DNA of 64,000 nt. It comes from Pseudomonas entomophila (GTDB lineage: Bacteria > Pseudomonadota > Gammaproteobacteria > Pseudomonadales > Pseudomonadaceae). Shown here piece by piece: positions 1-7,581 of this stretch. The stretch lies in contig NZ_JAAMQJ010000016.1 of the NCBI RefSeq assembly GCF_013523125.1, forward strand, positions 33,493-97,492. The letters run 5' to 3'. The translations under genes and the position numbers were made by a program. How positions within the stretch are numbered: position 1 is the first letter of the stretch; each line of letters opens with the position of its first letter. The notes beneath the pieces were generated by a model. The model saw only the letters and a list, made by a program, of their open reading frames with translations, was not told where the DNA came from and searched no databases.

Positions 1-78
1 TGCGCGCTGAATCTGCTGCGACACCAGGTGGCCGAGGACACCAGCGACTGGTCACAGCGCTGGGATCCGCTCGCCTGA
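1..78 (+). CDS. C-terminal end of an unidentified protein (partial)
   Basis: An open frame enters from the left edge and ends at a TGA at 76-78, giving 25 residues that finish in WSQRWDPLA. Third codon positions are almost all G or C, as in real genes of this genome. It overlaps the 3' end of the convergent HPP gene by 27 bases. I do not recognise the tail, and a frame this short could be open by chance in GC-rich DNA. Confidence 0.4.
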   Translation, partial: CALNLLRHQVAEDTSDWSQRWDPLA

Positions 79-1203
79 TACCTGGGCCGGCGCATCGAGC
101 AGACGACGTTCCAGCCCAGCGATCAGGTCGGTCTGGGTCACCACACCGACCAGCGCATCGCCTTCCAGCACCGGCAGGCAATGCAGGCCCTGCTCGCACA
201 GCAGTGGCAGCAGGTAGGCCAAAGGCTGCTGGGCACTGACGCTGACGACCCGGCGACTCATGATGTGCGCCAGGCGCACCGAACGGCGCGTCAGCAGGCC
301 GCGCCAACTGAAACGGCCCCGAGCCATGGCGGGCCCGACCAGATCGCTGAGACTGACGATGCCGACGAGACGCCCCTGATCGAGCACCGGCAACGTGTGA
401 AGACGGTGGCTCGACAGCAGCCGCCAGGCCTCTTCCAGGCTGGTCCGAGGGGTGGCGACCTGGATGTCACGGGACATCACCGAGGCGGCCGTGAGCCCGC
501 CGAGGCTACGTTGCAGCGCCTGTCGCTCGGTGGCCAGGATGATCCGTTCCAGCTCATCGCGGGTGACATCGACGAACTCGCCCAGCGCCTCCAGGGCCTG
601 ATCCAAGTCCTCGGCATTGACACCGACACGCTCGGTCGGCAGGGGGTCGTGGGTATGATGAAGGTCTTTGCGCGGCGCCGCGCCCTTGGGGTAACGCACG
701 CCGGTCAGGCGATTGTAGAGCACCGCGACCGTGACCAGGATCACGGCGTTGAGCAGGACCGGCTCGAGCACCCGATCACCCATCGCCACCAGCCCAGGGT
801 CGGCCAGCACCAGGCTGGCTGCCACCCCGCCGCCCGGCGGATGCAGGCAGCGCAGCAGGCACATCACCAGGATCGATACGCCCAGCGCAGCGGCGGCGAC
901 CCAGAGCGCATCGCCCAGGCCTTGGCGCATGGCCAGGCCGACGAGGCCGGCCAGCGCATAGCTCCCGATCACCGGCCAAGGTTGGGCCAGAGGGCCTGAG
1001 TGAACGGCGAAAACCAGCACGGCCGATGCCGCCAACGGGCCGAGCAGGTGCAAGGCGATCGAGGGGCCGAAGGCCAGACTGCATGACCAGCCGGCCAGGA
1101 ACAGGCCCAGTACGGCGCCAAGACCTGCACGCAGCCATTCGCGTGGCGGTGTATTCAGGGAGGGCGGCAGCTGCCAGCGGGTGTTTGAGGTTCTGGAGAA
1201 CAT
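52..1203 (-). CDS. HPP-family membrane protein with two CBS domains
   Basis: About 383 residues. The N-terminal half (roughly residues 25-165) has four to five hydrophobic helices and the family signature HPPGGG at residues 121-126. A hydrophilic linker follows, then a tandem CBS pair (about 240-375) with motifs such as HRLHTLPVLD and GLHCLPVLE. CBS pairs usually bind adenosyl ligands and gate the attached domain. HPP proteins are inner-membrane proteins, some implicated in nitrite transport in plastids and cyanobacteria, but the substrate here is unknown. The frame stays open upstream to 1326. I chose the ATG at 1203 because the protein starts near the first helix there; no clear ribosome binding site decides it. 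Confidence 0.8.
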   Translation of the reverse strand: MFSRTSNTRWQLPPSLNTPPREWLRAGLGAVLGLFLAGWSCSLAFGPSIALHLLGPLAASAVLVFAVHSGPLAQPWPVIGSYALAGLVGLAMRQGLGDALWVAAAALGVSILVMCLLRCLHPPGGGVAASLVLADPGLVAMGDRVLEPVLLNAVILVTVAVLYNRLTGVRYPKGAAPRKDLHHTHDPLPTERVGVNAEDLDQALEALGEFVDVTRDELERIILATERQALQRSLGGLTAASVMSRDIQVATPRTSLEEAWRLLSSHRLHTLPVLDQGRLVGIVSLSDLVGPAMARGRFSWRGLLTRRSVRLAHIMSRRVVSVSAQQPLAYLLPLLCEQGLHCLPVLEGDALVGVVTQTDLIAGLERRLLDAPAQVSGERIPAL

Positions 1204-1367
1204 GGAGGAAGGGACTACCTGACGAAGTTTGACCGAGACGCCCTGGAGGCTGCAGCAGCGCGGCAGGCCATTGTGCCTAACGCACCTGGACACTGACCAA
1301 TTCAAAAAAATGCGCTTGGCCTGCAACTTTCTTGCAGCGATGCGGCCGGACCGACCGCGAAGCGGCC

Positions 1368-1374
1368 CTAAACT
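1368..1374 (+). promoter_or_regulatory. Candidate -10 element of the sRNA at 1382
   Basis: CTAAACT resembles the extended CTATACT -10 element favoured by RpoS. It lies about 8-10 bases upstream of the proposed start of the structured RNA. No convincing -35 is seen, which fits RpoS-type promoters but does not prove one. Confidence 0.4.
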
Positions 1375-1381
1375 CGGTTAG

Positions 1382-1535
1382 CAATAAAGCCTTGGATCCT
1401 GCCGACCATCACCATGTTCTCTGCGCGACAGCGCGGCGCCAAGGCGGCGGGCGGACTCCCACAGGAGGACTGCGCTTGCCTGCCTCATGCCGGTGAAGCT
1501 GTGGATGTAACCATGACCCTGTCTCAGGGCTTTTT
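1382..1535 (+). ncRNA. Candidate small regulatory RNA (RgsA/P16-like?)
   Basis: The 400-base gap between the HPP gene and the sensor kinase contains no credible protein. It has a promoter-like CTAAACT, then about 150 bases rich in stems: CCTTGG pairing with CCAAGG around a small CGCG-ACAG-CGCG hairpin. It ends in a hairpin (CCCTG, TCT, CAGGG, 1517-1529) followed by CTTTTT. Several GGA triplets occur, which could attract RsmA-type proteins. The size and RpoS-like promoter recall the pseudomonad sRNA RgsA (P16), but I cannot verify this by alignment. It may be another sRNA or simply a leader. Confidence 0.5.
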
Positions 1536-1603
1536 CCAAAGACATTGAAAGGCCCACGACGCCTTGGGGCGCGCCAGCGATGGCAGCACCGAAGACAGCC
1601 CCG

Positions 1604-2917
1604 CTACCGCCTGGGCAACTGCACGTCCACGCGCAATCCGCCCTGTGGACTTTCCTGCAAGGTCAGCTGCCCGCCCCAGGCGTCGACGATGTCGCGAACG
1701 ATCCCCAGACCCAGCCCGTGACCATCGACCTGCTCGTCCAGGCGCGACCCGCGCTCCAGGACGCTCTGACGCGCGCTTTCAGGGATGCCGGGGCCGTCGT
1801 CGTCCACCCACAACCGGTAACCTTCGGGCGTCTGTGCAATGGCGAGCCGTACCTCGCTGTCGGCCCATTTGCAGGCATTGTCCAGCAGGTTGCCCAACAG
1901 CTCGAGCAGGTCCTCGCGGTCCCAGGGCAGCAGCAGGCCAGGCGGTACCTCGCTGCACAAGACAAGCCCTTCACCATGAATCATGCCCAGCGTGGCGAGC
2001 AGCCCTGGCAATTCCGCGTCACAGTCGAACTGCGCACCTGGCAGCGCATCGCCCGCCAGGCGTGCGCGGTTGAGTTCGCGCGCCAGGCGCTGCTGGATCT
2101 GCTCGAGCTGTTCCTGCAGTTGTGCACGCACCTCGGGCTGGTCCTTGAGGCGTTCACTGCTCGCCAGGCTGAGCAGCACCGCCAGCGGCGTTTTCAAGGC
2201 ATGGCCCAGATTGCCCAGGGCATTGCGGGACCGCCGCAAGCTGTCTTCGGTGTGGGCCAGCAAGTGGTTGATCTGTGCCACCAGTGGCTCCAGTTCGCTG
2301 GGCACCTGCTCGTCCAGCTGCGAGCGCCGTCCCTGTTGCAACTGGGCGATCTGTCGGCGAGCGCGCTCCAGCGGGCGCAGCGAGCGGGTCACGGTCACGC
2401 GCTGCAGCACCAGGATCAACAACAGCGCCACCAGTCCCAGCCCCAGCCCGATCTGCTCGAGACGCCTGAACCCATCGCGCACCGGCGAATAATCCTGCGC
2501 CACGCTGATCGAGATGTCCTGCCCCAGCCGCCGATAGTCCGCGCGCAGCACCAGCAATTGCTGACCTTCCGGCGCCAATTGATGGCCGCTTTCCAGGCCC
2601 GGCTGAGCCGGCTTGGGCATCTCCAGGTCCCAGAGCGAGCGCGAACGCCAACTGCCCTGCTCGAAATCGATGCGAAAGTAATAGCCTGACAGCGGGCGCT
2701 GGTACGCCGCCGACACCCGGCGCTCATCCAGTTGCAGGCCATTCGGGCCACGCATCAGGGCCACCAGCAGGTTCTCGCTTTCCTTGCGCAGGCCCGCCTC
2801 CAGGTAACGCTGCAAGCCGACCTCGAACAGCCATAGCCCCAATTGCGCGAACCCCAGCCCCACCACCACCAGCACTGCGACCAGCCCGAGGCTCAGACGC
2901 CCCTGGATGGACTTCAT
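1604..2917 (-). CDS. Sensor histidine kinase, BqsS/CarS-like
   Basis: 437 residues. An N-terminal helix (about 8-31), a periplasmic domain (about 32-152) and a second helix (about 156-172) are followed by a HAMP-like linker. The H-box has His239 in GHALKTPL, the N-box is [12 protein letters not shown] (343-352), and the G-boxes are DDDGPGIP (372-379) and GHGLGLGIV. The HALKTPL form of the H-box is PhoQ-like. The start overlaps the end of the response regulator by four bases. Gene order (two PepSY proteins, regulator, kinase, with queD nearby) matches what I recall of the P. aeruginosa bqsRS/carRS locus, which responds to Fe(II) and Ca2+. The periplasmic RExxE motif reported for BqsS is not exact here: residues 44-48 read RKESE. 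Ligand specificity therefore remains open. Confidence 0.85.
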   Translation of the reverse strand: MKSIQGRLSLGLVAVLVVVGLGFAQLGLWLFEVGLQRYLEAGLRKESENLLVALMRGPNGLQLDERRVSAAYQRPLSGYYFRIDFEQGSWRSRSLWDLEMPKPAQPGLESGHQLAPEGQQLLVLRADYRRLGQDISISVAQDYSPVRDGFRRLEQIGLGLGLVALLLILVLQRVTVTRSLRPLERARRQIAQLQQGRRSQLDEQVPSELEPLVAQINHLLAHTEDSLRRSRNALGNLGHALKTPLAVLLSLASSERLKDQPEVRAQLQEQLEQIQQRLARELNRARLAGDALPGAQFDCDAELPGLLATLGMIHGEGLVLCSEVPPGLLLPWDREDLLELLGNLLDNACKWADSEVRLAIAQTPEGYRLWVDDDGPGIPESARQSVLERGSRLDEQVDGHGLGLGIVRDIVDAWGGQLTLQESPQGGLRVDVQLPRR

Positions 2918-3582
2918 TCGCGGTGTCCGGCATAGCGGTAGCCCTGACCGCGATGGGTCTCGATCACGCTGCGGCCCAGCTTGCGCCGCAAGTGATTGAC
3001 GTGCACCTCGAGCACGTTCGAATCGCGCTCGGTCTCGCCGTCATAGAGGTGTTCGGCCAAGTGCCCCTTGGACAGGATCTGCTGCGGGTGCAGCATGAAA
3101 TAGCGCAACAACCGAAACTCGGCGGCGGTCAGCTGGACATCGAGCCCATCGCGGGTCACGCACTGGCGCGTCTCGTCCAGGTGCAGCCCGGCAGCCTCCA
3201 GGCGCGGCTGATTGGCCAACCCGCGTGCACGGCGCACCAGCGCCTGGATGCGCAGCTGCAATTCCTCGGGATGAAAGGGTTTGCTCAGGTAATCGTCGGC
3301 GCCAGCCTTGAGCCCTTCGATGCGCTCGGCCCAGGAACCACGCGCCGTGAGGATCAGCACCGGCGCGAGCAGGCCGCCGGCACGCCATTGCGCCAGGACC
3401 TCGAGGCCCGGCAGGCCCGGCAGGCCCAGGTCCAGGATGATCAGGTCATAGGGTTCGCTCTGGCCCTGGTATACCGCGTCGCGACCATCGGCCAGCCAGT
3501 CGACCGCGTAGCCCTGGCGCTGCAGGCTCGCGGTCAGTTCATCGGCAAGCGGGACGTTATCCTCCACCAACAACAAGCGCAT
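2914..3582 (-). CDS. OmpR-family response regulator, BqsR/CarR-like
   Basis: 222 residues. The receiver domain has acidic residues near the start (VEDN), the phospho-acceptor Asp51 in ILDLGLPG, Thr79 in LTA and Lys101 in SKPF. A C-terminal winged helix (about 125-218) ends in the typical RGQGYRY. It is the partner of the kinase, whose start codon overlaps its end by four bases. The stop of the upstream PepSY gene directly abuts its start codon. It presumably controls its own operon and envelope cation-stress genes, by analogy with BqsR. Confidence 0.9.
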   Translation of the reverse strand: MRLLLVEDNVPLADELTASLQRQGYAVDWLADGRDAVYQGQSEPYDLIILDLGLPGLPGLEVLAQWRAGGLLAPVLILTARGSWAERIEGLKAGADDYLSKPFHPEELQLRIQALVRRARGLANQPRLEAAGLHLDETRQCVTRDGLDVQLTAAEFRLLRYFMLHPQQILSKGHLAEHLYDGETERDSNVLEVHVNHLRRKLGRSVIETHRGQGYRYAGHRE

Positions 3583-3897
3583 TCAGTCATCTTCCTCGTC
3601 TTTGAGCAACGCACCCGTGCTGGCATCGAGCTTGATTTCGCGCACCACACCTTCGGGGGTGAGCATTTCCACCTCGTACTCGTAGCGCCCATGCTCCTTT
3701 TCCAGCTCGGCTTCGAGCAGGCGTGAGCCGGGGTGGCGCGCGAGGGCCGCTTCGAGCAGCTTTTCCAGCGGCAGGATGACGCCCTCGCGTCGCAACTCGA
3801 GGGCTTCGTCCTGATCCAGGTCGCGGGCCACCGCCAGCGAGCAGCAAGCCGACAGCGCCAGCACCAGGCAGCGCGCCGTCAGCGACAGATCGTTCAT
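3583..3897 (-). CDS. Secreted PepSY-domain protein, second copy
   Basis: 104 residues with an N-terminal signal peptide (hydrophobic stretch LVLALSACCSLAVA) and one PepSY domain. The domain contains LLEAALARHPGSRLLEAELEK and a tail GALLKDEEDD rich in acidic residues. It is about one-third identical in pattern to the gene just upstream, so the two look like an old tandem duplication. Its start shares one base with the upstream stop (TGATG), which implies translational coupling. PepSY domains are small periplasmic modules often acting as inhibitors or sensors beside kinases. A role in cation sensing or buffering is inference. Confidence 0.85.
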   Translation of the reverse strand: MNDLSLTARCLVLALSACCSLAVARDLDQDEALELRREGVILPLEKLLEAALARHPGSRLLEAELEKEHGRYEYEVEMLTPEGVVREIKLDASTGALLKDEEDD

Positions 3898-4205
3898 CAG
3901 TTGTCCCGTTCGTCCTTCAGGATGTCACCGGTGCGGGCATCCAGGTCGACATCCCACTCCACGCCTTGGGCGTCGCGCAATTCGACCTTGTAGATGTAGC
4001 GGCCGTATTCGTTCTCGAGCTCCGAATCGGTGGCCGTCGAGCCGGGGTGCTTGGCGATCGCCGTCGCCTTGAGTTCGTCGAGCGACTTGACGGTCTTGCC
4101 ATTGACCAGCTTGACCACTTCGTCGGGCTGGACGTCCTTGGCCAAGGCCGCATTGGCCCCCAGGGCGAGCGTGGCGGCGGTCAGCAGGGCAGTCAGCGTT
4201 TTCAT
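3897..4205 (-). CDS. Secreted PepSY-domain protein, first gene of the two-component operon
   Basis: 102 residues from the ATG at 4205, which has GGAGA just upstream; a longer frame begins four codons earlier. It has a signal peptide (LLTAATLALGANAALA), then a PepSY domain with HPGSTATDSELENEYGRY, KVELRDAQGVEWDVDLDARTGDIL and an acidic end. It is the promoter-proximal gene of the four-gene operon that ends with the sensor kinase. Both PepSY proteins have clusters of Asp/Glu that could bind divalent cations, in keeping with the suspected Ca2+/Fe2+ signal. Confidence 0.85.
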   Translation of the reverse strand: MKTLTALLTAATLALGANAALAKDVQPDEVVKLVNGKTVKSLDELKATAIAKHPGSTATDSELENEYGRYIYKVELRDAQGVEWDVDLDARTGDILKDERDN

Positions 4206-4354
4206 GGGTCTCTCCATCGAGGTCTTCGTGTTGGGTACGACTCAAGCTTATGGCTTGCGGCTTAACTCAACCTGAAGCGAGCGGCGGCATGATAACGCAG
4301 CCGTCAGCGCCCGGCTTCCCTATAATGGCCACCCCGTTGCACGCGAGGTCTGCC

Positions 4355-5434
4355 ATGAGCGCCATCCACATCCCCTACCCTGCCCTGACGATCAAAGCCG
4401 GCCAGCGTGCCCTGGCGCACGTTCGCGAACGTGGCCTGCGGGCAGGCGATGTCGGTACCGTGCCAGGTGCTGCAGGCGGGCCCAAGCCGCTCGGCATCCA
4501 GGGCCTGGACCTGGCGCTGTTCGGCGACTGGCTGCCTTCGGCGCCCCGCCCGCGCGCCTTGATCGGCGCCTCGATTGGCGCCTGGCGCTTCGCCAGCGCC
4601 TGCCTCGTCGACCCCGTCGAAGGGCTGCGCCGACTTGCCACGCTGTACACCGAACTGGATTTCGCCAAAGGCACCACCCCCGCCGAGGTCAGTCGACGCT
4701 GCGAGGACATGCTCGAGGCGCTGCTGCAAGGCGGCGACGGACACATCCTGAGCAATGCCGATTACCGGCTCAACGTGCTGGTGGTCAAGAGCCATGGCCT
4801 GCTGGCCGACGATCATCGCGCCCGGCTTGGCATGGGCCTGTCCTCGGTGCTGGCGGACAACCTGCTGGCGCGCGGGCGTCTGGCGCGGCATTTCGAGCGC
4901 CTGGTGCTGCACGACAGCCGGGCCCTGCCACCGTTGGAGGCCCTGGAGGATTTCCCTTCACGCTGCGTACCCTTGAGTCCGGCCAACCTGCGCCAGGCCC
5001 TGCTGGCCTCAGGCTCGATCCCGATGGTCATGCAAGGCGTACGCGACCTGCCAGGTGCCGGCAGTGGGACCTACCGTGACGGCGGCCTGCTCGACTATCA
5101 CCTGGACCTGCCCTATCGGGGCGACGACCTGGTGCTCTACCCGCACTTCACCGACAAGGTCGTCCCTGGCTGGTTCGACAAGGGCCTGCCGTGGCGCAAG
5201 GGCGACGCCTGGCGGCTACGCAATGTCGTGCTGCTGACGCCGTCGCCGCAGTACCTGGCCCGCCTGCCCTTCGGCAAGCTGCCGGACCGAAGCGACTTCA
5301 AGCGCTTCATGGGCGATCCGGCGAGCCGCAAGCGCTACTGGTACACCGCCATCGACGAGAGCCGACGACTGGGCGACGAGCTGCTCGAGCTCATCGCCAC
5401 CGGGCGACTCGGGGACCGGCTGCGCCCCTTGTAG
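4355..5434 (+). CDS. Patatin-like phospholipase
   Basis: 360 residues from the ATG at 4355, preceded by GAGG; the open frame extends upstream but without coding character. The catalytic dyad is visible: nucleophile Ser73 in GASIG and Asp242 in YRDGG. Patatin proteins are lipid acyl hydrolases. The glycine-rich oxyanion loop is probably [12 protein letters not shown] near residues 34-45, a variant form. No signal peptide is seen, so it probably acts in the cytoplasm or at the inner membrane face. It is divergent from the PepSY operon, with about 150 bases between them. The substrate is unknown. Confidence 0.8.
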   Translation: MSAIHIPYPALTIKAGQRALAHVRERGLRAGDVGTVPGAAGGPKPLGIQGLDLALFGDWLPSAPRPRALIGASIGAWRFASACLVDPVEGLRRLATLYTELDFAKGTTPAEVSRRCEDMLEALLQGGDGHILSNADYRLNVLVVKSHGLLADDHRARLGMGLSSVLADNLLARGRLARHFERLVLHDSRALPPLEALEDFPSRCVPLSPANLRQALLASGSIPMVMQGVRDLPGAGSGTYRDGGLLDYHLDLPYRGDDLVLYPHFTDKVVPGWFDKGLPWRKGDAWRLRNVVLLTPSPQYLARLPFGKLPDRSDFKRFMGDPASRKRYWYTAIDESRRLGDELLELIATGRLGDRLRPL

Positions 5435-5486
5435 CCGTCATGCTGGTAGACTGCACGCCCGTATGGGTTCTACAGAGTCTACGAGT

Positions 5487-5843
5487 TTGGAAATCTTCAA
5501 GGAATTCACGTTCGAATCAGCCCACCGCCTGCCCAACGTGCCGGCGGGGCACAAATGTGGCCGTCTGCACGGCCACTCGTTCAAGGTCGCCCTGCACCTG
5601 ACCGGGCCGGTCGATCCGCACACCGGCTGGATCCGCGACTTCTCCGAGATCAAGGCGGTGTTCAAGCCGATCTACGAGCAGCTCGACCACAACTACCTCA
5701 ATGACATCCCTGGCCTGGAAAACCCCACCAGCGAAGTCATCGCGCACTGGATCTGGCACCAGGTCAAACCGCTGCTGCCGGAGCTGTCCAAGGTCAGGAT
5801 CCATGAAACCTGCACCAGCGGTTGTGAATACACCGGCGACTGA
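5487..5843 (+). CDS. queD: 6-carboxy-5,6,7,8-tetrahydropterin synthase QueD
   Basis: 118 residues from a TTG start, matching the length I recall for the P. aeruginosa protein. QueD converts dihydroneopterin triphosphate to 6-carboxytetrahydropterin, the second step of queuosine/7-deazaguanine synthesis. Zinc ligands His13, His28 and His30 and catalytic Cys24 are visible in SAHRLPN and [19 protein letters not shown] and the C-terminal [10 protein letters not shown] are also typical. An in-frame ATG at 5463 would add eight residues absent from homologues. Neither start has a strong ribosome binding site, so the TTG choice rests on family length. Confidence 0.93.
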   Translation: MEIFKEFTFESAHRLPNVPAGHKCGRLHGHSFKVALHLTGPVDPHTGWIRDFSEIKAVFKPIYEQLDHNYLNDIPGLENPTSEVIAHWIWHQVKPLLPELSKVRIHETCTSGCEYTGD

Positions 5844-5854
5844 ACGCACGATCT

Positions 5855-6634
5855 TCAGGCTACGCCGGCTGCCGGTTTGGGGTGCGGCGGCACGGTTGCG
5901 TGAATCACCTGGATCGCCAGGCGGCCTCGGTGGCCTCGACGGTCGTTGAGGTAGGCCCTGCCTTGCTCGATCAGCCGTCGCACGATCCGTCCCGTCGGCC
6001 CGTACAGTTCGAGTCCGGTACGCACGTCGCCGGCCTGAAGTGTACTGGGGTCCAGGCCATCGAGGGTCCAGAGCGGCGTGACCTTGCCCTTGCGGTAGAG
6101 GAACAGCAGCCCCCGACCTTCCACCAACGGATCGGTAAGCAGATCGAGCCCCGCATGGGGCAGCGGGTCCGGCATCGCCACCTCGACCTGGGGGGGCGTG
6201 TGCAACGGCGAGCGACCTGCCGGCGTGTCGGTGGGATACATCCCCAGGTAGCCGTTGCGGCTCACGTCCAGCACATATTCCAGCTCAGGCCAGCGATCGA
6301 TGTTGATGCCCGCATAGGCAGGCCGTATCTCATAGGCGTAGAGCTCGCCGATGCTGTACACGCCGAACCAGAAATACTCGCAGTAGATGCGCTGACGCGG
6401 ACCGAAGAACGGCAACTGATCGTGCAGGAAGGACTGGATTTCTTCTGGTTGGTAGTCACGGCCAGACATCAGCCAGCCATCGTCGCCGTTCCAGTCGTTG
6501 AACTCGACCCAGAGAGGTTTGACCCGCTCGCCGCGCGACTTGAGCAATTCGCGGTCGCCAAGCGGCTCTTCACCGAATTGCCAGTAGCACTTGGCATTGA
6601 AGCACAGCAAGGGTTCAAAGACGTATTCGCTCAT
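5855..6634 (-). CDS. Uncharacterised soluble protein, 259 aa
   Basis: The start at 6634 gives a soluble protein without signal peptide or membrane helix. It is rich in Trp, Tyr and Phe in the first half (CYWQFGEE, WVEFNDWNGDDGWL, IYCEYFWFGVYSIGELYAYEIRP). The basic C-terminal end contains HRGRLAIQVIH. I do not recognise a domain. Codon use is like its neighbours, so it is a resident gene. It ends 11 bases from the convergent queD stop and lies 75 bases from the DUF1289 gene transcribed in the same direction, which may share its promoter. Confidence 0.7.
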   Translation of the reverse strand: MSEYVFEPLLCFNAKCYWQFGEEPLGDRELLKSRGERVKPLWVEFNDWNGDDGWLMSGRDYQPEEIQSFLHDQLPFFGPRQRIYCEYFWFGVYSIGELYAYEIRPAYAGINIDRWPELEYVLDVSRNGYLGMYPTDTPAGRSPLHTPPQVEVAMPDPLPHAGLDLLTDPLVEGRGLLFLYRKGKVTPLWTLDGLDPSTLQAGDVRTGLELYGPTGRIVRRLIEQGRAYLNDRRGHRGRLAIQVIHATVPPHPKPAAGVA

Positions 6635-6709
6635 GACACTGCACCGTATCGCCTGAAGGGGCAGTGACTCTAGGCGCGCCTGGCGAACCAGTGCAGGGGG
6701 AAAAGCCTG

Positions 6710-7177
6710 CTAGCGTTCCTCGTTGCGCAGGAACAGCGGCGCGATGTAGCGATCGTAGTGCGCCTCCGACAACAGGAAGAACTCACGGTCGATGGCATCG
6801 CGCAGACGTGGCAGTTCCCAGTCACGAAACTCCGGCAGCAACGCCATGCCATAGGCTTCCAGGTCACGAATCATCCGCGCCCCGCGGGCGATCAGTTGGT
6901 AGGCCCAGCAATACTCGGACTGGTGGGCGACGAAGCGGATCGAACGCTGCTCGAGCTGCTCGCGCAGACGCTCGCGGTCGAACACTTCGAGCTTGGCCAT
7001 CATCACCTGCACCAGCAAGGCTTCCAGACGCAGCCACACCGCCCGCTTGGCCTCGTCGTCATAACCGTTCCAGTGGATCACTTCGTGATGGAAACGCTTG
7101 CAGCCACGGCACACATGGTCACCGTAGACGGTGGAGCACAGCCCCACGCACGGGGTCTTGATGGATTGATTGGACAT
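6710..7177 (-). CDS. DUF1289-domain protein
   Basis: 155 residues. The N-terminus carries the DUF1289 cysteine pattern: TPCVGLCS, then HVCRGCKR, a probable metal site, followed by FHHEVIHWNGYDD. The rest (about 60-155) is an alpha-helical extension with many Leu and Arg. DUF1289 proteins are small and of unknown function, and this one is longer than the minimal family. It probably heads a two-gene unit with the downstream hypothetical gene. Confidence 0.85.
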   Translation of the reverse strand: MSNQSIKTPCVGLCSTVYGDHVCRGCKRFHHEVIHWNGYDDEAKRAVWLRLEALLVQVMMAKLEVFDRERLREQLEQRSIRFVAHQSEYCWAYQLIARGARMIRDLEAYGMALLPEFRDWELPRLRDAIDREFFLLSEAHYDRYIAPLFLRNEER

Positions 7178-7325
7178 CGCAGGACAACGGCTTGAGAACG
7201 GGACACCGACCCATGTTAGCCCTTTGTCTAACGGGGGTCACGGGTTAAAGTCGAGCGCTGCGCCTTACCTTGTGGCGCTTTTTACCGTAGAATCCATTCG
7301 CCTTTTCCAGGCACCAATGTCCGTT

Positions 7326-7462
7326 GGAAGCTGTTTTCAAAGCGTCACGAGCACAGTCATCCGGTAGAACGGCGTTGGCCCGGTCATGCACCTCAGGCGT
7401 GTCCAGGGCCAGCCCTCATCAGCTCCCCGTTCTGCAGGCGTAAAACTTTGAAAACAGCTTCC
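7326..7462 (+). repeat. Perfect 17-bp inverted repeat enclosing 103 bases
   Basis: GGAAGCTGTTTTCAAAG at 7326-7342 is the exact reverse complement of CTTTGAAAACAGCTTCC at 7446-7462. Inside it a second pair, AGAACGG near 7367 and CCGTTCT near 7426, can extend the fold. In an acnB transcript this would be a large hairpin; in DNA it has the shape of a small mobile unit or invertible segment. Confidence 0.75.
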
Positions 7463-7573
7463 GCGAGGGTGTCCTGCCGCCCTGGCTGCACGGCCCAGAA
7501 GGCCGTCTTGCGCAAGGTCGCCGGACACCCCGGATGAGCGTCCCGGTCCCCCAGATGGGGCCACTGATGAGGG
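7413..7573 (+). promoter_or_regulatory. Possible anti-Shine-Dalgarno pairing upstream of acnB
   Basis: CCCTCATCAG at 7413-7422 is perfectly complementary to CTGATGAGGG at 7564-7573. The latter includes the GAGGG ribosome binding site of acnB. The upstream copy lies in the loop of the 17-bp hairpin, so the two pairings could compete. This is the geometry of a translational switch, but no ligand or regulator is evident. Confidence 0.45.
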
Positions 7574-7581
7574 AAATAACT

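Larger units (their letters stand above)
7178..7581. other. Intergenic region: acnB leader
   Basis: A 404-base gap between the DUF1289 start and the acnB start with no credible protein. It holds the acnB promoter and an extended region of inverted repeats described in the next two entries. A further pair, GGGTGTCC (around 7469) and GGACACCC (around 7524), also faces inward. Confidence 0.6.

Noticed and set aside
5463..5486. ATG start for queD
   Set aside because: Adds eight residues not seen in QueD proteins; the TTG at 5487 gives the family start and length.
7534..7581. ATG starts for acnB at 7534 or 7567
   Set aside because: The second overlaps the Shine-Dalgarno GAGGG and both add residues absent from AcnB; the GTG at 7582 is correctly spaced.
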